A stretch of 64,000 bases of DNA from Maricaulis sp036231565 (GTDB lineage: Bacteria; Pseudomonadota; Alphaproteobacteria; Caulobacterales; Maricaulaceae). The translations under genes were made by a program, and so were the position numbers. Numbering within the stretch: the stretch's first letter is position 1; each line of letters starts with the position of its first letter. Shown here one piece after another: positions 8,117 to 17,909 of the stretch. The notes beneath the pieces were generated by a model. That model ran no database searches, was not told where the DNA came from, and saw nothing but the letters and a program-made list of their open reading frames with translations. Where the stretch lies: positions 62,001 through 126,000 of the forward strand of contig JAZAHA010000016.1 of assembly GCA_036231565.1 (NCBI GenBank). Direction: 5' to 3'.

Positions 8117-8148
8117 AAAAACCCTCCGCGAGCAGCGCTCGGGAGGGC
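8117..8148 (-). terminator. Strong rho-independent terminator behind the 31-codon ORF
   Basis: Read on the minus strand: CCCTCCCGAGC, loop GCT, GCTCGCGGAGGG with one bulged C, then TTTTTT. It begins 27 nt after the stop codon of the small ORF at 8176-8271 and 120 nt before the next gene, so it ends or attenuates a minus-strand transcript. Confidence 0.85.
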
Positions 8149-8175
8149 GGGTCACCGGGACTGTTGGGGGTCAGT

Positions 8176-8271
8176 CTACCAGGTGATCGCGGACCCTTCC
8201 GCGCGCGCAGTCTCGGCCGGCCAGAAGGCCGAACCGGGGAGGCGATATGTGGTCTGAACTGCGTTCATCAT
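8176..8271 (-). CDS. Candidate 31-aa small protein or leader peptide
   Basis: ORF of 31 codons beginning ATG ATG (MMNAVQTTYRLPGS...), containing tryptophan at residues 17 and 31 and ending ...GSAITW before TAG. A purine-rich GAGGGA stands 4-7 nt before the two ATGs. A 6-bp hairpin with a 4-nt loop (8286-8301) precedes it and a very strong terminator follows within 30 nt, so it looks like a complete mini-gene. It may be a stand-alone small protein, or a leader peptide controlling the 160-residue gene downstream. There is no run of identical regulatory codons as in classic amino-acid attenuators, and I recognise no known family. Confidence 0.5.
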   Translation of the reverse strand: MMNAVQTTYRLPGSAFWPAETARAEGSAITW

Positions 8272-8285
8272 CGTCCCTCGTTTGC

Positions 8286-8301
8286 GCGCCCGTTCGCGGG
8301 C
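8286..8301. other. Small hairpin in the 5' leader of the 31-codon ORF
   Basis: CGCCCG-TTCG-CGGGCG on the plus strand (the minus-strand transcript reads CGCCCG-CGAA-CGGGCG) forms a 6-bp stem with a 4-base loop, 15 nt upstream of the small ORF's first ATG. Confidence 0.45.
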
Positions 8302-8488
8302 GGGTGGTGATCGGGAGGCGGCTTATGACGCCGCTCGCCTTCGCCTTCAAGACGGAATCGACACGGTGAGGTTGGATCGCCGCGATGTGTGACTTTTGAG
8401 GCACGTTTTGCACCCCGCTTGCGATTTCTGTCGCGCGGCCGGCCCGGTTCGCCCTAGTCTCGCGCAGACAAGACCGGGGAGGACGCCG

Positions 8489-8905
8489 ATGTTTCAATCC
8501 ATCATGACGCCTGTGCTCGCACTCGTCGCCTGGACGCTGGTGATGTGGCTGTGGATGTATGCCACGCGCCTGCCGGCCATGCAGAAGGCCGGGATCGACG
8601 CGACGAAGATCCAGCGCAAGGGCGATCTCGACGCACTGCCGGTCGAGGTGCAGCGCATTGCCGACAATTATAATCACCTGCACGAGCAGCCGCTGATCTT
8701 CTACGTGCTGTGCATCTACGGCCATCTGGTCGGCGTTGCCGACGAGCTGAACATCATGCTCGCCTGGGGCTATGTCGCGCTGCGCATCCTCCACTCGCTG
8801 ATCCAGGCCCTGTGGAATTTCGTCCCCGTCCGCTTCGCCGTCTTTTCAGCCTCCTCGATCGTGTTGATCGTGATGACGGTGCGCAATGTGATCGCGGTGA
8901 TGTGA
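8489..8905 (+). CDS. MAPEG-family membrane protein
   Basis: A 138-residue protein with four transmembrane helices in the MAPEG pattern: an N-terminal helix (MTPVLALVAWTLVMWLWMYATRLPAM), a polar loop with NYNHLHEQPLIFYVLCIYG, the YVALRILHSLIQALWN helix and a last VLIVMTVRNVI helix. The RILHSL block is the usual MAPEG signature region. Eukaryotic relatives are glutathione transferases and eicosanoid enzymes; the bacterial substrate is unknown. Start at 8489 follows GGGGAGG with 6-nt spacing; the frame is open further upstream but without homology. It is a single-gene unit. Confidence 0.85.
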   Translation: MFQSIMTPVLALVAWTLVMWLWMYATRLPAMQKAGIDATKIQRKGDLDALPVEVQRIADNYNHLHEQPLIFYVLCIYGHLVGVADELNIMLAWGYVALRILHSLIQALWNFVPVRFAVFSASSIVLIVMTVRNVIAVM

Positions 8906-8985
8906 CGGGGTGAAAAGCCTGCCGGAAGGCGGCTGAACAGCCGATCAGGATTTTCTTCGCCATCGCTTGGTGATAACCGGAGCCC

Positions 8986-10056
8986 ATGCACGCACCCGAA
9001 GCCCGACTCTCCCAGGTGATCGACCGGTTCGAACAGGTGGAAGCCCGCCTGGGCGCCGCGGGCGATCCCGATGAAATCGTCAAGCTCTCCAAGGAGCACG
9101 CCGAGCTGAAGCCGGTGGCCGAGAAGGCCAGCGAGCTGAGGGCTGCGCGCGCCGAACTCGATGATCTCGCCGAGATGATGGAGGGCGGCGATGCGGAAAT
9201 GGCCGACATGGCGCGCGAGGAATACTACGCCCTCAAGGAGCGCCTGCCCGAACTCGAGCACGAGATGTCGCTGCTGCTCCTGCCCAAGGACAAGGATGAC
9301 AGCGCCGACGCCCTGATCGAGATCCGCGCCGGGACCGGCGGCGACGAGGCGGCGCTGTTCGCCGGCGATCTCTATGCCATGTACCAGCGCTATGCCCAGC
9401 TGCGCGGCTGGAGCTGGGAACTGGTCTCGGCCTCGGAAGGCGAGCATGGCGGCTACAAGGAAGTCATCGCCCAGGTCTCCGGCAATGGCGTGTTCGGCCG
9501 GCTGAAATTCGAAAGCGGCGTGCACCGTGTGCAGCGTGTGCCGGCGACGGAGAGCCAGGGCCGCATCCACACCTCCGCCGCCACGGTGGCGATCATGCCG
9601 AAGCCGGAAGAGGTGGATTTCGACCTCGACATGAGCGAGGTCCGCGTCGACACGATGCGTGCGTCCGGGGCCGGCGGCCAGCACGTCAACAAGACCGAGT
9701 CCGCCGTGCGCATGACGCACCTGCCGACCGGTATCATGGTGGTGTGCGCCGAGAAGTCCCAGCACCAGAACCGCGCCCGCGCCCAGGAACTCCTCAAGGC
9801 CAAGCTCTACGACATGCAGCGCGAGGCCGCCGCGGCCGAACGCGCCGCCGAGCGCAAGGGCCAGATCGACTCCGGCGACCGTTCCGAACGGATCCGCACC
9901 TACAACTATCCGCAGGGCCGGGTCTCCGACCACCGCATCAACCTCACCCTCTACAAGCTGGACCAGATCGTCGCCGGCGACGAGCTGGACGAGGTGATCT
10001 CCGCCCTGATCGCGGAAGACCAGGCCGCCCGCCTGGCGGCGCTGGAAGACGCCTGA
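8986..10056 (+). CDS. prfA: Peptide chain release factor 1
   Basis: RF1 recognises UAA and UAG stop codons and triggers peptide release. The 356-residue length is standard. The catalytic GGQ is at residues 230-232 in RASGAGGQHVNKTESAVR, and the preceding block VHRVQRVPATESQGRIHTSA is typical of RF1/RF2 domain 2/4. Gln232 is the target of PrmC, encoded 7 bp downstream. The C-terminal RVSDHRINLTLYKLDQIVAG is diagnostic. Gene order prfA-prmC-DUF4167 is common in Alphaproteobacteria. Start ATG8986 gives the usual N-terminal helical domain. Confidence 0.97.
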   Translation: MHAPEARLSQVIDRFEQVEARLGAAGDPDEIVKLSKEHAELKPVAEKASELRAARAELDDLAEMMEGGDAEMADMAREEYYALKERLPELEHEMSLLLLPKDKDDSADALIEIRAGTGGDEAALFAGDLYAMYQRYAQLRGWSWELVSASEGEHGGYKEVIAQVSGNGVFGRLKFESGVHRVQRVPATESQGRIHTSAATVAIMPKPEEVDFDLDMSEVRVDTMRASGAGGQHVNKTESAVRMTHLPTGIMVVCAEKSQHQNRARAQELLKAKLYDMQREAAAAERAAERKGQIDSGDRSERIRTYNYPQGRVSDHRINLTLYKLDQIVAGDELDEVISALIAEDQAARLAALEDA

Positions 10057-10063
10057 TCCGGCG

Positions 10064-11005
10064 ATGACCGGGCCCTTCGACAAGCTGGTCGGCGATGCGA
10101 AGGCCGCGTTCGACAAGGCGCCGAGCAAACCCCTGCGCGAAGCCTGGCAGGGGCTGGGCCTGGCGGATATCCGGCGCGATCTCGTGCAGCGTCTGCTCGT
10201 GGCCGGGATCGGCGAGGCCGAGATCGAGGCGCGCCACATGCTCTCTCACGTCCTTGCCCCGGCAACGCTGGCGGAGGCCCTGGCCGACCCGGCCCTGGTC
10301 TCCTGGCAGCGCGTCGCCGGCCTCGCCGATCTCGCCTGGGACCGGCTCGCCCGCAAACCGCTGAGCCAGGTTCTGGGCAGCCAGCCCTTCTGGACCCTCG
10401 ATCTGGCGGTGACGTCCGATGTGCTGACCCCGCGCGCCGATACCGAGACCCTGGTCGAAGCCGTTCTGGCCCGCTGTCCGGATGGCGATACCGAACTCCT
10501 CGATCTGGGTACCGGCTCGGGGGCCATCCTGCTGGCGCTTCTGAGCGAGCGGCCGGGCTGGTACGGCACCGGGATCGATCTGTCCGATGCCGCGCTTGGC
10601 GTGGCACGCGGCAATGCCGGGCGCTGCGGCCTGGCGAATCGCGCCCGCTTCGCACGCGGTCAGTGGTCGGACGGTCTGGCGGATGCGGCCTTCGATATTG
10701 TCGTCTCCAATCCGCCCTACATCGTCTCGGACGTGCTGGCCGGACTGGAGCCGGAAGTGCGCGATCACGAGCCGGCGCTGGCATTGGATGGTGGTGCTGA
10801 CGGGCTGGACGCCTATCGGGACATTTTCCGGGACGTTCCGAGAATCCTGAAGAAAAACGGTCTTTTGGCGGTCGAGATCGGCTATGATCAGGGCGCATCC
10901 GTCAGCGCGCTGGCCCAGGCGGCGGGCTTGACCGGGATTGCCGTCCTGCGCGACCTGGCCGGTCAGGACCGGGTGGTTATCGGATACAACGGCGAAAACC
11001 GCTAA
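10064..11005 (+). CDS. prmC: Release factor glutamine methyltransferase PrmC
   Basis: S-adenosylmethionine-dependent N5-glutamine methyltransferase that modifies the GGQ glutamine of release factors. It has the SAM-binding motif LLDLGTGSGAILLAL (about residue 146) and the NPPY catalytic motif at residues 216-219 (DIVVSNPPYI), which binds the glutamine side chain. The N-terminal helical domain carries the RHMLSHVL segment. At 313 residues it is slightly longer than the usual 280-290 because of the N-terminus. It lies 7 bp after prfA, so it is co-transcribed with its substrate gene. Confidence 0.95.
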   Translation: MTGPFDKLVGDAKAAFDKAPSKPLREAWQGLGLADIRRDLVQRLLVAGIGEAEIEARHMLSHVLAPATLAEALADPALVSWQRVAGLADLAWDRLARKPLSQVLGSQPFWTLDLAVTSDVLTPRADTETLVEAVLARCPDGDTELLDLGTGSGAILLALLSERPGWYGTGIDLSDAALGVARGNAGRCGLANRARFARGQWSDGLADAAFDIVVSNPPYIVSDVLAGLEPEVRDHEPALALDGGADGLDAYRDIFRDVPRILKKNGLLAVEIGYDQGASVSALAQAAGLTGIAVLRDLAGQDRVVIGYNGENR

Positions 11006-11219
11006 AAGGGCTTGGAATGCCGGGCTCACCGGTCTAGGGTCACCGACAAGGCAGGTGGATCGCGCCAGTACGGGGGTCTCGCGCGGCCGGATGAGCCACC
11101 TGCCATTATCCGGCCAATTCGACGATCAACGTGTTCGGTGGCGCACAGGCTTGCACCTGCAAATGCACAGCAAAGCCAGCAGTTTAGATAAGCATCGCTG
11201 TTAAACAGGGATAGGCGAT

Positions 11220-11909
11220 ATGAAGCGTCAACGCGGTCGAGGACGTAAGTCCGGCAATTCGGCTAACCGCAGCTATGAGAGCAACGGTCCGGAAGTAAAG
11301 ATCCGTGGCAATGCCTCCCAGATCTACGACAAGTATCTCCAGCTGGCGCGCGATGCATCGTCGGCCGGTGACCGGGTGCGTGCGGAAAATCTGTATCAGC
11401 ACGCCGAGCATTATTACCGTATCGTCCAGGCCAACCAGCCCAAGCGCGAGCCGGGCCAGGACGATAATGGCGACAATGCCGAGGCCAACGGGGATGACGA
11501 GGACAATGACGATCTGTCCTACGGCTCCAATGGCGGCAATTCCAGCAATGGATCCGGCCATGATCAGGGCGGGGACCGCGAGCGCGAACCGCGCCGTGGC
11601 CGCGGCCGTCAGCGCCAGCCGCGCGGGGCCGATCGGGGCGACCGGGGCGGTGAGAAGGAAGATCCGCTCGGTGTCGTGACGCCGGAAGGCGAAAAGCCGG
11701 CCACCGAAGAATCCAGGCCGGACGACAAGTCCGACGCCAAGTCCGAAGACGGCGAAGACGGCACGCGCCGCCGGACCCGCCGTCCGCGCCGCACCAAGGC
11801 TGAAATCGCCGCCGACAAGGCCGCTGCAGAGGCCGCGCTGGAAAGCGCCAGCGCCTCGGCCGACGGCAAGACCGGCGGCGGAGACGACTCCGAAAGCGAA
11901 GCTGCCTGA
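11220..11909 (+). CDS. DUF4167 domain protein
   Basis: The N-terminal 70 residues (KRQRGRGRKSGNSANRSYES, then PEVKIRGNASQIYDKYLQLARDA and ENLYQHAEHYYRIVQ) match the DUF4167 domain conserved in Alphaproteobacteria. The remaining 150 residues are low complexity: Asp/Asn/Gly-rich, an RGRGRQRQPRG basic stretch, then acidic and Ala-rich sequence, probably disordered. The RG-rich patches suggest RNA binding, but no function is established. Position after prfA-prmC is conserved and fits a translation- or RNA-related role. A strong terminator follows. Confidence 0.88.
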   Translation: MKRQRGRGRKSGNSANRSYESNGPEVKIRGNASQIYDKYLQLARDASSAGDRVRAENLYQHAEHYYRIVQANQPKREPGQDDNGDNAEANGDDEDNDDLSYGSNGGNSSNGSGHDQGGDREREPRRGRGRQRQPRGADRGDRGGEKEDPLGVVTPEGEKPATEESRPDDKSDAKSEDGEDGTRRRTRRPRRTKAEIAADKAAAEAALESASASADGKTGGGDDSESEAA

Positions 11910-11940
11910 CGGGCGCATCGCAATGCGGACTGTGAAAGAT

Positions 11941-11970
11941 GGGCGGCCGGTTTCCCGGCCGCCCTTTTTC
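11941..11970 (+). terminator. Rho-independent terminator after DUF4167 gene
   Basis: GGGCGGCCGG and CCGGCCGCCC arms around a short loop, followed by TTTTTCTT, 32 nt after the stop codon. Confidence 0.88.
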
Positions 11971-11980
11971 TTGTCTGGAC

Positions 11981-12070
11981 CGTGATCAGGTGAAGTGGGA
12001 ACCGGTTCACCTGATCACGCGACTGCTCAAGAATCCGGAGCGGGAGCGATTTCGCAGGAAACGATCCTGT
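11981..12070. repeat. Dispersed-repeat-like palindromic element
   Basis: Starts with a perfect 14-bp inverted repeat, CGTGATCAGGTGAA (11981-11994) and TTCACCTGATCACG (12006-12019), around a GTGGGAACCGG loop. It continues to a second small stem (AGGAAACGATCCT) near 12057 and CTAGAGC at the MATE stop codon. The GTGGGAACCGGTTC plus TCTAGAGC combination resembles intergenic repeats seen across Rhizobiales and relatives; that resemblance is from memory. Confidence 0.5.
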
Positions 12071-13474
12071 CTAGAGCGCAGCCCGGCCGCGCAGGCCGCG
12101 GGGCACCAGGCCGAAATCATGCCCGTCACTGCGGGCCGCCTGGACCAGCACAGCCAGCGCCACCAGGGCGAGCAGCACCTCGGCCGACGGGCCTGCCATC
12201 CAGATCCCCCATTCCCCGAACCAGACCGGGAGGATCAGCGTCAGCGGGATCGCGAACAGATAGGTGCGCGACAGGCTGAGCAAGGCCGCCCGCAGCGCAT
12301 CGCCGACGGCCTGGAAACAGGTCGAGATCATCACCGCCGGACCGGCCAGTACATAGGCGGCCACGATCACCGGCAGCAGGCGGCCGACCTCGGCGATCAC
12401 GGCCGGATTGCCGACGAAGAGCCCGGCCAGCCCGGTCGCGCCAAAGCTGAAAATCGCCTGCGCCGCGCCGGCATAGACCAGCCCGCAGATCAGGCCCAGC
12501 CGCAGTGTGCGGGCGACCCGGTCGCGCCGTCCGGCGCCGAAATTATTGCCCACAATGGCCTGCAGCGCCTGCGCCATCCCCATCAGTCCGAGAAAGCTGA
12601 ACGAGAGCAGACGCGTGGCGATGCCATAGGCGGCGACCGTGGTGTCATAATCGTCCAGTGCCGTGTTCTGCAGCATGATCAGGATCATGCCCGATCCCAG
12701 CGACAGGCCGAGGAAGGACAGGCTTTGCGGGGCACCGAGTGCGAGAAAATCGCCCCAGCCCGCCCGCCAGTGGTGCCAGGGCAGGGCGAAGGCCGGCAGG
12801 TCGCCGCGCCCGCTGGCGCGGAAGGCAAGCACGATGGCAAGGCCGATCGCCTGGGCCAGCGCGGTGCCGATGGCGGAACCGGCGACACCCCAGCCCAGGC
12901 CTGCGATCAGCACGAAATTGATCGCCATATTGGCGATGGTCACCAGTGCGCCGGTGATCGCCATGAAGCCGACCCGGCCCTCCACGCGCAGGGCGGTGGT
13001 CTGCAGGCCGAGGGCGAAGGCCAGCGGCGCGGTGATGACGGTGATCTGCAGATAGCGATAGCCGTGTTCGCCCAGCGGCGCCGAGCCGTTCGCCGCCAGC
13101 TGTACCAGCGGTTCACCGCCCAGAAGGAACAGGGCGAGGAGGGTGAGGCAGGTGAGCACGGTCAGCCCGTGCGCACCGGCAAAACTGGCCAGGGCGCCGG
13201 CATGGTCGGCCGCACCCAGCTGGCGCGCCAGCACGCTGGCCATGCCATTGGCCACGAGTGTCGCCAGGGCAATGCACATCATCACCAGCGGGAACATCAG
13301 GGTGACGGCGGCGAGGGCGTCGGCGCCGACGAACACACCCAGGAAGATGGCGTCGACGACGGTGAGAAGCCCGTTCACGCTCATCAGGAAAACGATGGGC
13401 AGGGCGGTTCTGGCGAACAGGGGACCGATCGGTCCTTCCAGGTATTCGGTCTTGCGGGCAGCAGTCTGGCTCAT
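12071..13474 (-). CDS. MATE-family efflux transporter
   Basis: A 467-residue multidrug and toxic compound extrusion protein with about twelve transmembrane helices in two six-helix halves. The N-terminal half shows ALPIVFLMSVNGLLTVVDAI, and the second half starts around LALGAPQSLSFLGLSLGSG; these are the usual pseudo-repeat starts. It uses a sodium or proton gradient to export cationic compounds. The substrate is not predictable. It is a monocistronic minus-strand gene between the prmC/DUF4167 cluster and clpB. A compact 8-bp hairpin lies 22 nt upstream of its start codon. Confidence 0.93.
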   Translation of the reverse strand: MSQTAARKTEYLEGPIGPLFARTALPIVFLMSVNGLLTVVDAIFLGVFVGADALAAVTLMFPLVMMCIALATLVANGMASVLARQLGAADHAGALASFAGAHGLTVLTCLTLLALFLLGGEPLVQLAANGSAPLGEHGYRYLQITVITAPLAFALGLQTTALRVEGRVGFMAITGALVTIANMAINFVLIAGLGWGVAGSAIGTALAQAIGLAIVLAFRASGRGDLPAFALPWHHWRAGWGDFLALGAPQSLSFLGLSLGSGMILIMLQNTALDDYDTTVAAYGIATRLLSFSFLGLMGMAQALQAIVGNNFGAGRRDRVARTLRLGLICGLVYAGAAQAIFSFGATGLAGLFVGNPAVIAEVGRLLPVIVAAYVLAGPAVMISTCFQAVGDALRAALLSLSRTYLFAIPLTLILPVWFGEWGIWMAGPSAEVLLALVALAVLVQAARSDGHDFGLVPRGLRGRAAL

Positions 13475-13495
13475 GGGTCACATCCCGGTCGGGCA

Positions 13496-13514
13496 CCGCC
13501 CGGTGACCGGGCGG
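13496..13514. other. Tight hairpin in the MATE gene leader
   Basis: CCGCCCGG-TGA-CCGGGCGG: 8-bp perfect arms with a 3-nt centre, 22 nt upstream of the MATE start codon. It could be an operator or a transcript hairpin; no T-run is present. Confidence 0.4.
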
Positions 13515-13652
13515 CGCGACATCCTGCACGGGCCATACGACGGCGTTCGCTTTGCCGCGAGGCCGGGCAGGACAAGTTGAATTCGGAAAGCGGGTTTCAC
13601 CGGGCAGTCTATCTGCCAGCGGCGGGCACCCAGGAGCCCGGAAGACGAATGG

Positions 13653-14426
13653 CTAGGCGGTCGCCCCGGTCCCGTCAAGCAAAACCGGATCGCCCACCGC
13701 GATACGCCCGCCCTGTTCGACGCTGAGATAGAGCCCGCAGCGGGTGTGGCCATAGTGTTCGAACAGCGCCTTGGGCAGATCGATATCCCGTTCGCCCGTA
13801 TCCAGATTGACGCTGGTTGCGGCACAGCGGCCGATCGGGTCCCGGGCCCGCAGCACGGCATTGCCGATGCGGACATCCCGGCCGAGCCAGTCAAACTCCG
13901 CCCAGGGTTCCAGCCCGTCGATCAGCAGATTGCCGCGGAACCGCAGCGGGTCGAGTTCGTGACCGGTGCGCTCGGCCAGATCGCGCACCGAGGCGGCATT
14001 GATCAGCGAGATGTGCGGCTGGGGAATATCCGTCATCGCCTGGCCGGGCGCAGACACGATGCGCATCGGCCCGCGCAGCTGGTCGCCGAGAAGCCCTGCC
14101 ATCCGGTCGAACAGGGGCGCATGCGTCGTCGCATCCTCCAGGTCGACGGTCACCGGATCCCCGGCATCGACGGCGACGGACAGGCGCTGGCCCGCATCCC
14201 CATAGCGGCAATCGAGCCGCGCCAGTTCTGCCTGTCCGGCGAGCATGAGGAAGTGTTTCTTCTTCACATGGCCGGGATTGTCCGGATCGAAGGGGCCGGG
14301 GCCATTCTCGATCGCCCAGCGGCGATCGCCGGGCAGGACCTTGCCCGCCTGCAGCCCGGCAGCGTCCAGGCGATCGGGGCCCAGCCCCTTTACCGGAAAG
14401 CGGGTGATGGCGGTAAGCTGGGGCAT
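13653..14426 (-). CDS. MOSC domain protein (YcbX-like)
   Basis: A 257-residue protein with an N-terminal beta-barrel (MPQLTAITRFPVKGLGPDRL) and a C-terminal MOSC domain. The conserved cysteine is in DPIGRCAATSVN, the residue that binds sulfur or molybdenum cofactor in the family. Relatives (YcbX, mARC) reduce N-hydroxylated bases using molybdenum cofactor. The domain order and length fit a single MOSC_N-MOSC protein without the ferredoxin domain found on E. coli YcbX, so a separate electron donor is needed. Start at 14426 is chosen to match the family N-terminus; an upstream ATG in the same frame (14495) is unlikely. Confidence 0.87.
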   Translation of the reverse strand: MPQLTAITRFPVKGLGPDRLDAAGLQAGKVLPGDRRWAIENGPGPFDPDNPGHVKKKHFLMLAGQAELARLDCRYGDAGQRLSVAVDAGDPVTVDLEDATTHAPLFDRMAGLLGDQLRGPMRIVSAPGQAMTDIPQPHISLINAASVRDLAERTGHELDPLRFRGNLLIDGLEPWAEFDWLGRDVRIGNAVLRARDPIGRCAATSVNLDTGERDIDLPKALFEHYGHTRCGLYLSVEQGGRIAVGDPVLLDGTGATA

Positions 14427-14529
14427 GGCAATAACCTGTTGGTGAGGCAGGGGCAGAATGTCGCGACCCGTCCACTTGTGTGACTCAATGGCCACACCTA
14501 CATCAGGGTCGGAACGCGGCGCCGTCGTG

Positions 14530-14575
14530 CTTGATCAAGGCGACAGGCCGCACGTTATCTCGCCTGATTTGGGAG
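14530..14575 (+). promoter_or_regulatory. Putative heat-shock (sigma-32) promoter and RBS of clpB
   Basis: CTTGAT at 14530-14535 and CGTTAT at 14553-14558 are 17 nt apart, similar to alphaproteobacterial RpoH promoters (CTTG... with a C-rich TAT -10). GGGAG at 14571-14575 is the ribosome-binding site for the ATG at 14582. Confidence 0.45.
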
Positions 14576-14581
14576 ATCGAT

Positions 14582-17194
<2,613 letters not shown>

Positions 17195-17202
17195 TGAAGA
17201 GG

Positions 17203-17237
17203 GCGGGCCCGGGTGATCCCCGGGCCCGCGTCTTTTC
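17203..17237 (+). terminator. Rho-independent terminator after clpB
   Basis: GCGGGCCCGGG and CCCGGGCCCGC arms (17203-17213 and 17219-17229) with a 5-nt loop, followed by GTCTTTTCT. It sits between the convergent clpB and glyoxalase-like genes. Confidence 0.88.
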
Positions 17238-17671
17238 TACATCCGGATTTCCAGGTGCGGGCGTCCGTCCGATGTCCGCGACGCCGAGACGCCATTGCGG
17301 CCGATCGTGCCGTTCACGCGCTTGCGCCAGGCGGAAAAACTGTCGAACGTCACCACGTCGACAGCCTCGTCCAGATCCAGCGTCACGCGATAGCGCGCGC
17401 CGTCATTCAGCCGGGTCAGGCCGATCACCTCGGCGGTAAAGGCCTGGCCGAGATAGCTGCCGGACACTTTCGCGCCCAGCGACAGAAGTTCGGCCGGACG
17501 ATTGCCGGTTGCGGCGTGGATCGTGTTCCAGTCGCGATAGCCGTATTGCCGGGCGACAAGCTCCAGCGCTTCGGAATGGGAAATGAGATTGCCCTCCGCC
17601 TCGAGCGATTTGCGCAGGCGTTTCGCCTGGGCCTTCAACCCGTCGAGCGCAGGGAGGAGTTGGGTCGTCAT
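17237..17671 (-). CDS. Small protein with glyoxalase-related helical domain
   Basis: A 144-residue protein. The N-terminal part (LKAQAKRLRKSLEAEGNLIS, then HSEALELVARQYGYRDWNTIHA) matches a short helical module that NCBI labels 'glyoxalase superfamily protein', often seen alone in alphaproteobacteria. The C-terminal half is beta-rich (YLGQAFTAEVIGLTRLNDGA, RYRVTLDLDEAVDVV). No glyoxalase metal ligands are visible, so enzyme activity should not be assumed. The frame is open up to 17764, but the ATG at 17671 fits the domain start. Its promoter region contains three 11-bp iterons. Confidence 0.65.
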   Translation of the reverse strand: MTTQLLPALDGLKAQAKRLRKSLEAEGNLISHSEALELVARQYGYRDWNTIHAATGNRPAELLSLGAKVSGSYLGQAFTAEVIGLTRLNDGARYRVTLDLDEAVDVVTFDSFSAWRKRVNGTIGRNGVSASRTSDGRPHLEIRM

Positions 17672-17855
17672 GTCTTCAGCCTCATGCAGGTGCTGCATGC
17701 GGTCTTCTCGATGGGTGCCCGCCTTGCCATCCCGCCGCACAGCAACTGTTTCGGCAAAGATCATGTCCGGGAGAATTTCACCGTGGCTTGCGCCTGCGGG
17801 CGGCAGGCATCTCCCGAGCCTGAGAACCTCACATAGTGCGACACCGGCGCAACGT

Positions 17856-17888
17856 CAATGTTGCTCCAATGTCGCACCAATGTATCCG
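17856..17888. promoter_or_regulatory. Three 11-bp iterons upstream of the glyoxalase-like gene
   Basis: CAATGTTGCTC, CAATGTCGCAC and CAATGTATCCG follow one another with an exact 11-bp period, one helical turn. An enclosing 8-bp inverted repeat GTGCGACA (17836-17843) / TGTCGCAC (17870-17877) overlaps the array. This looks like a cooperative operator in front of the minus-strand gene at 17671. Confidence 0.5.
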
Positions 17889-17909
17889 GTATGAGGGTGT
17901 TCTGCAGGC

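Noticed and set aside
11939..13726. A 595-codon plus-strand frame opposite the MATE gene
   Set aside because: Gln/Arg/Gly-rich shadow; the minus strand encodes a normal twelve-helix transporter.
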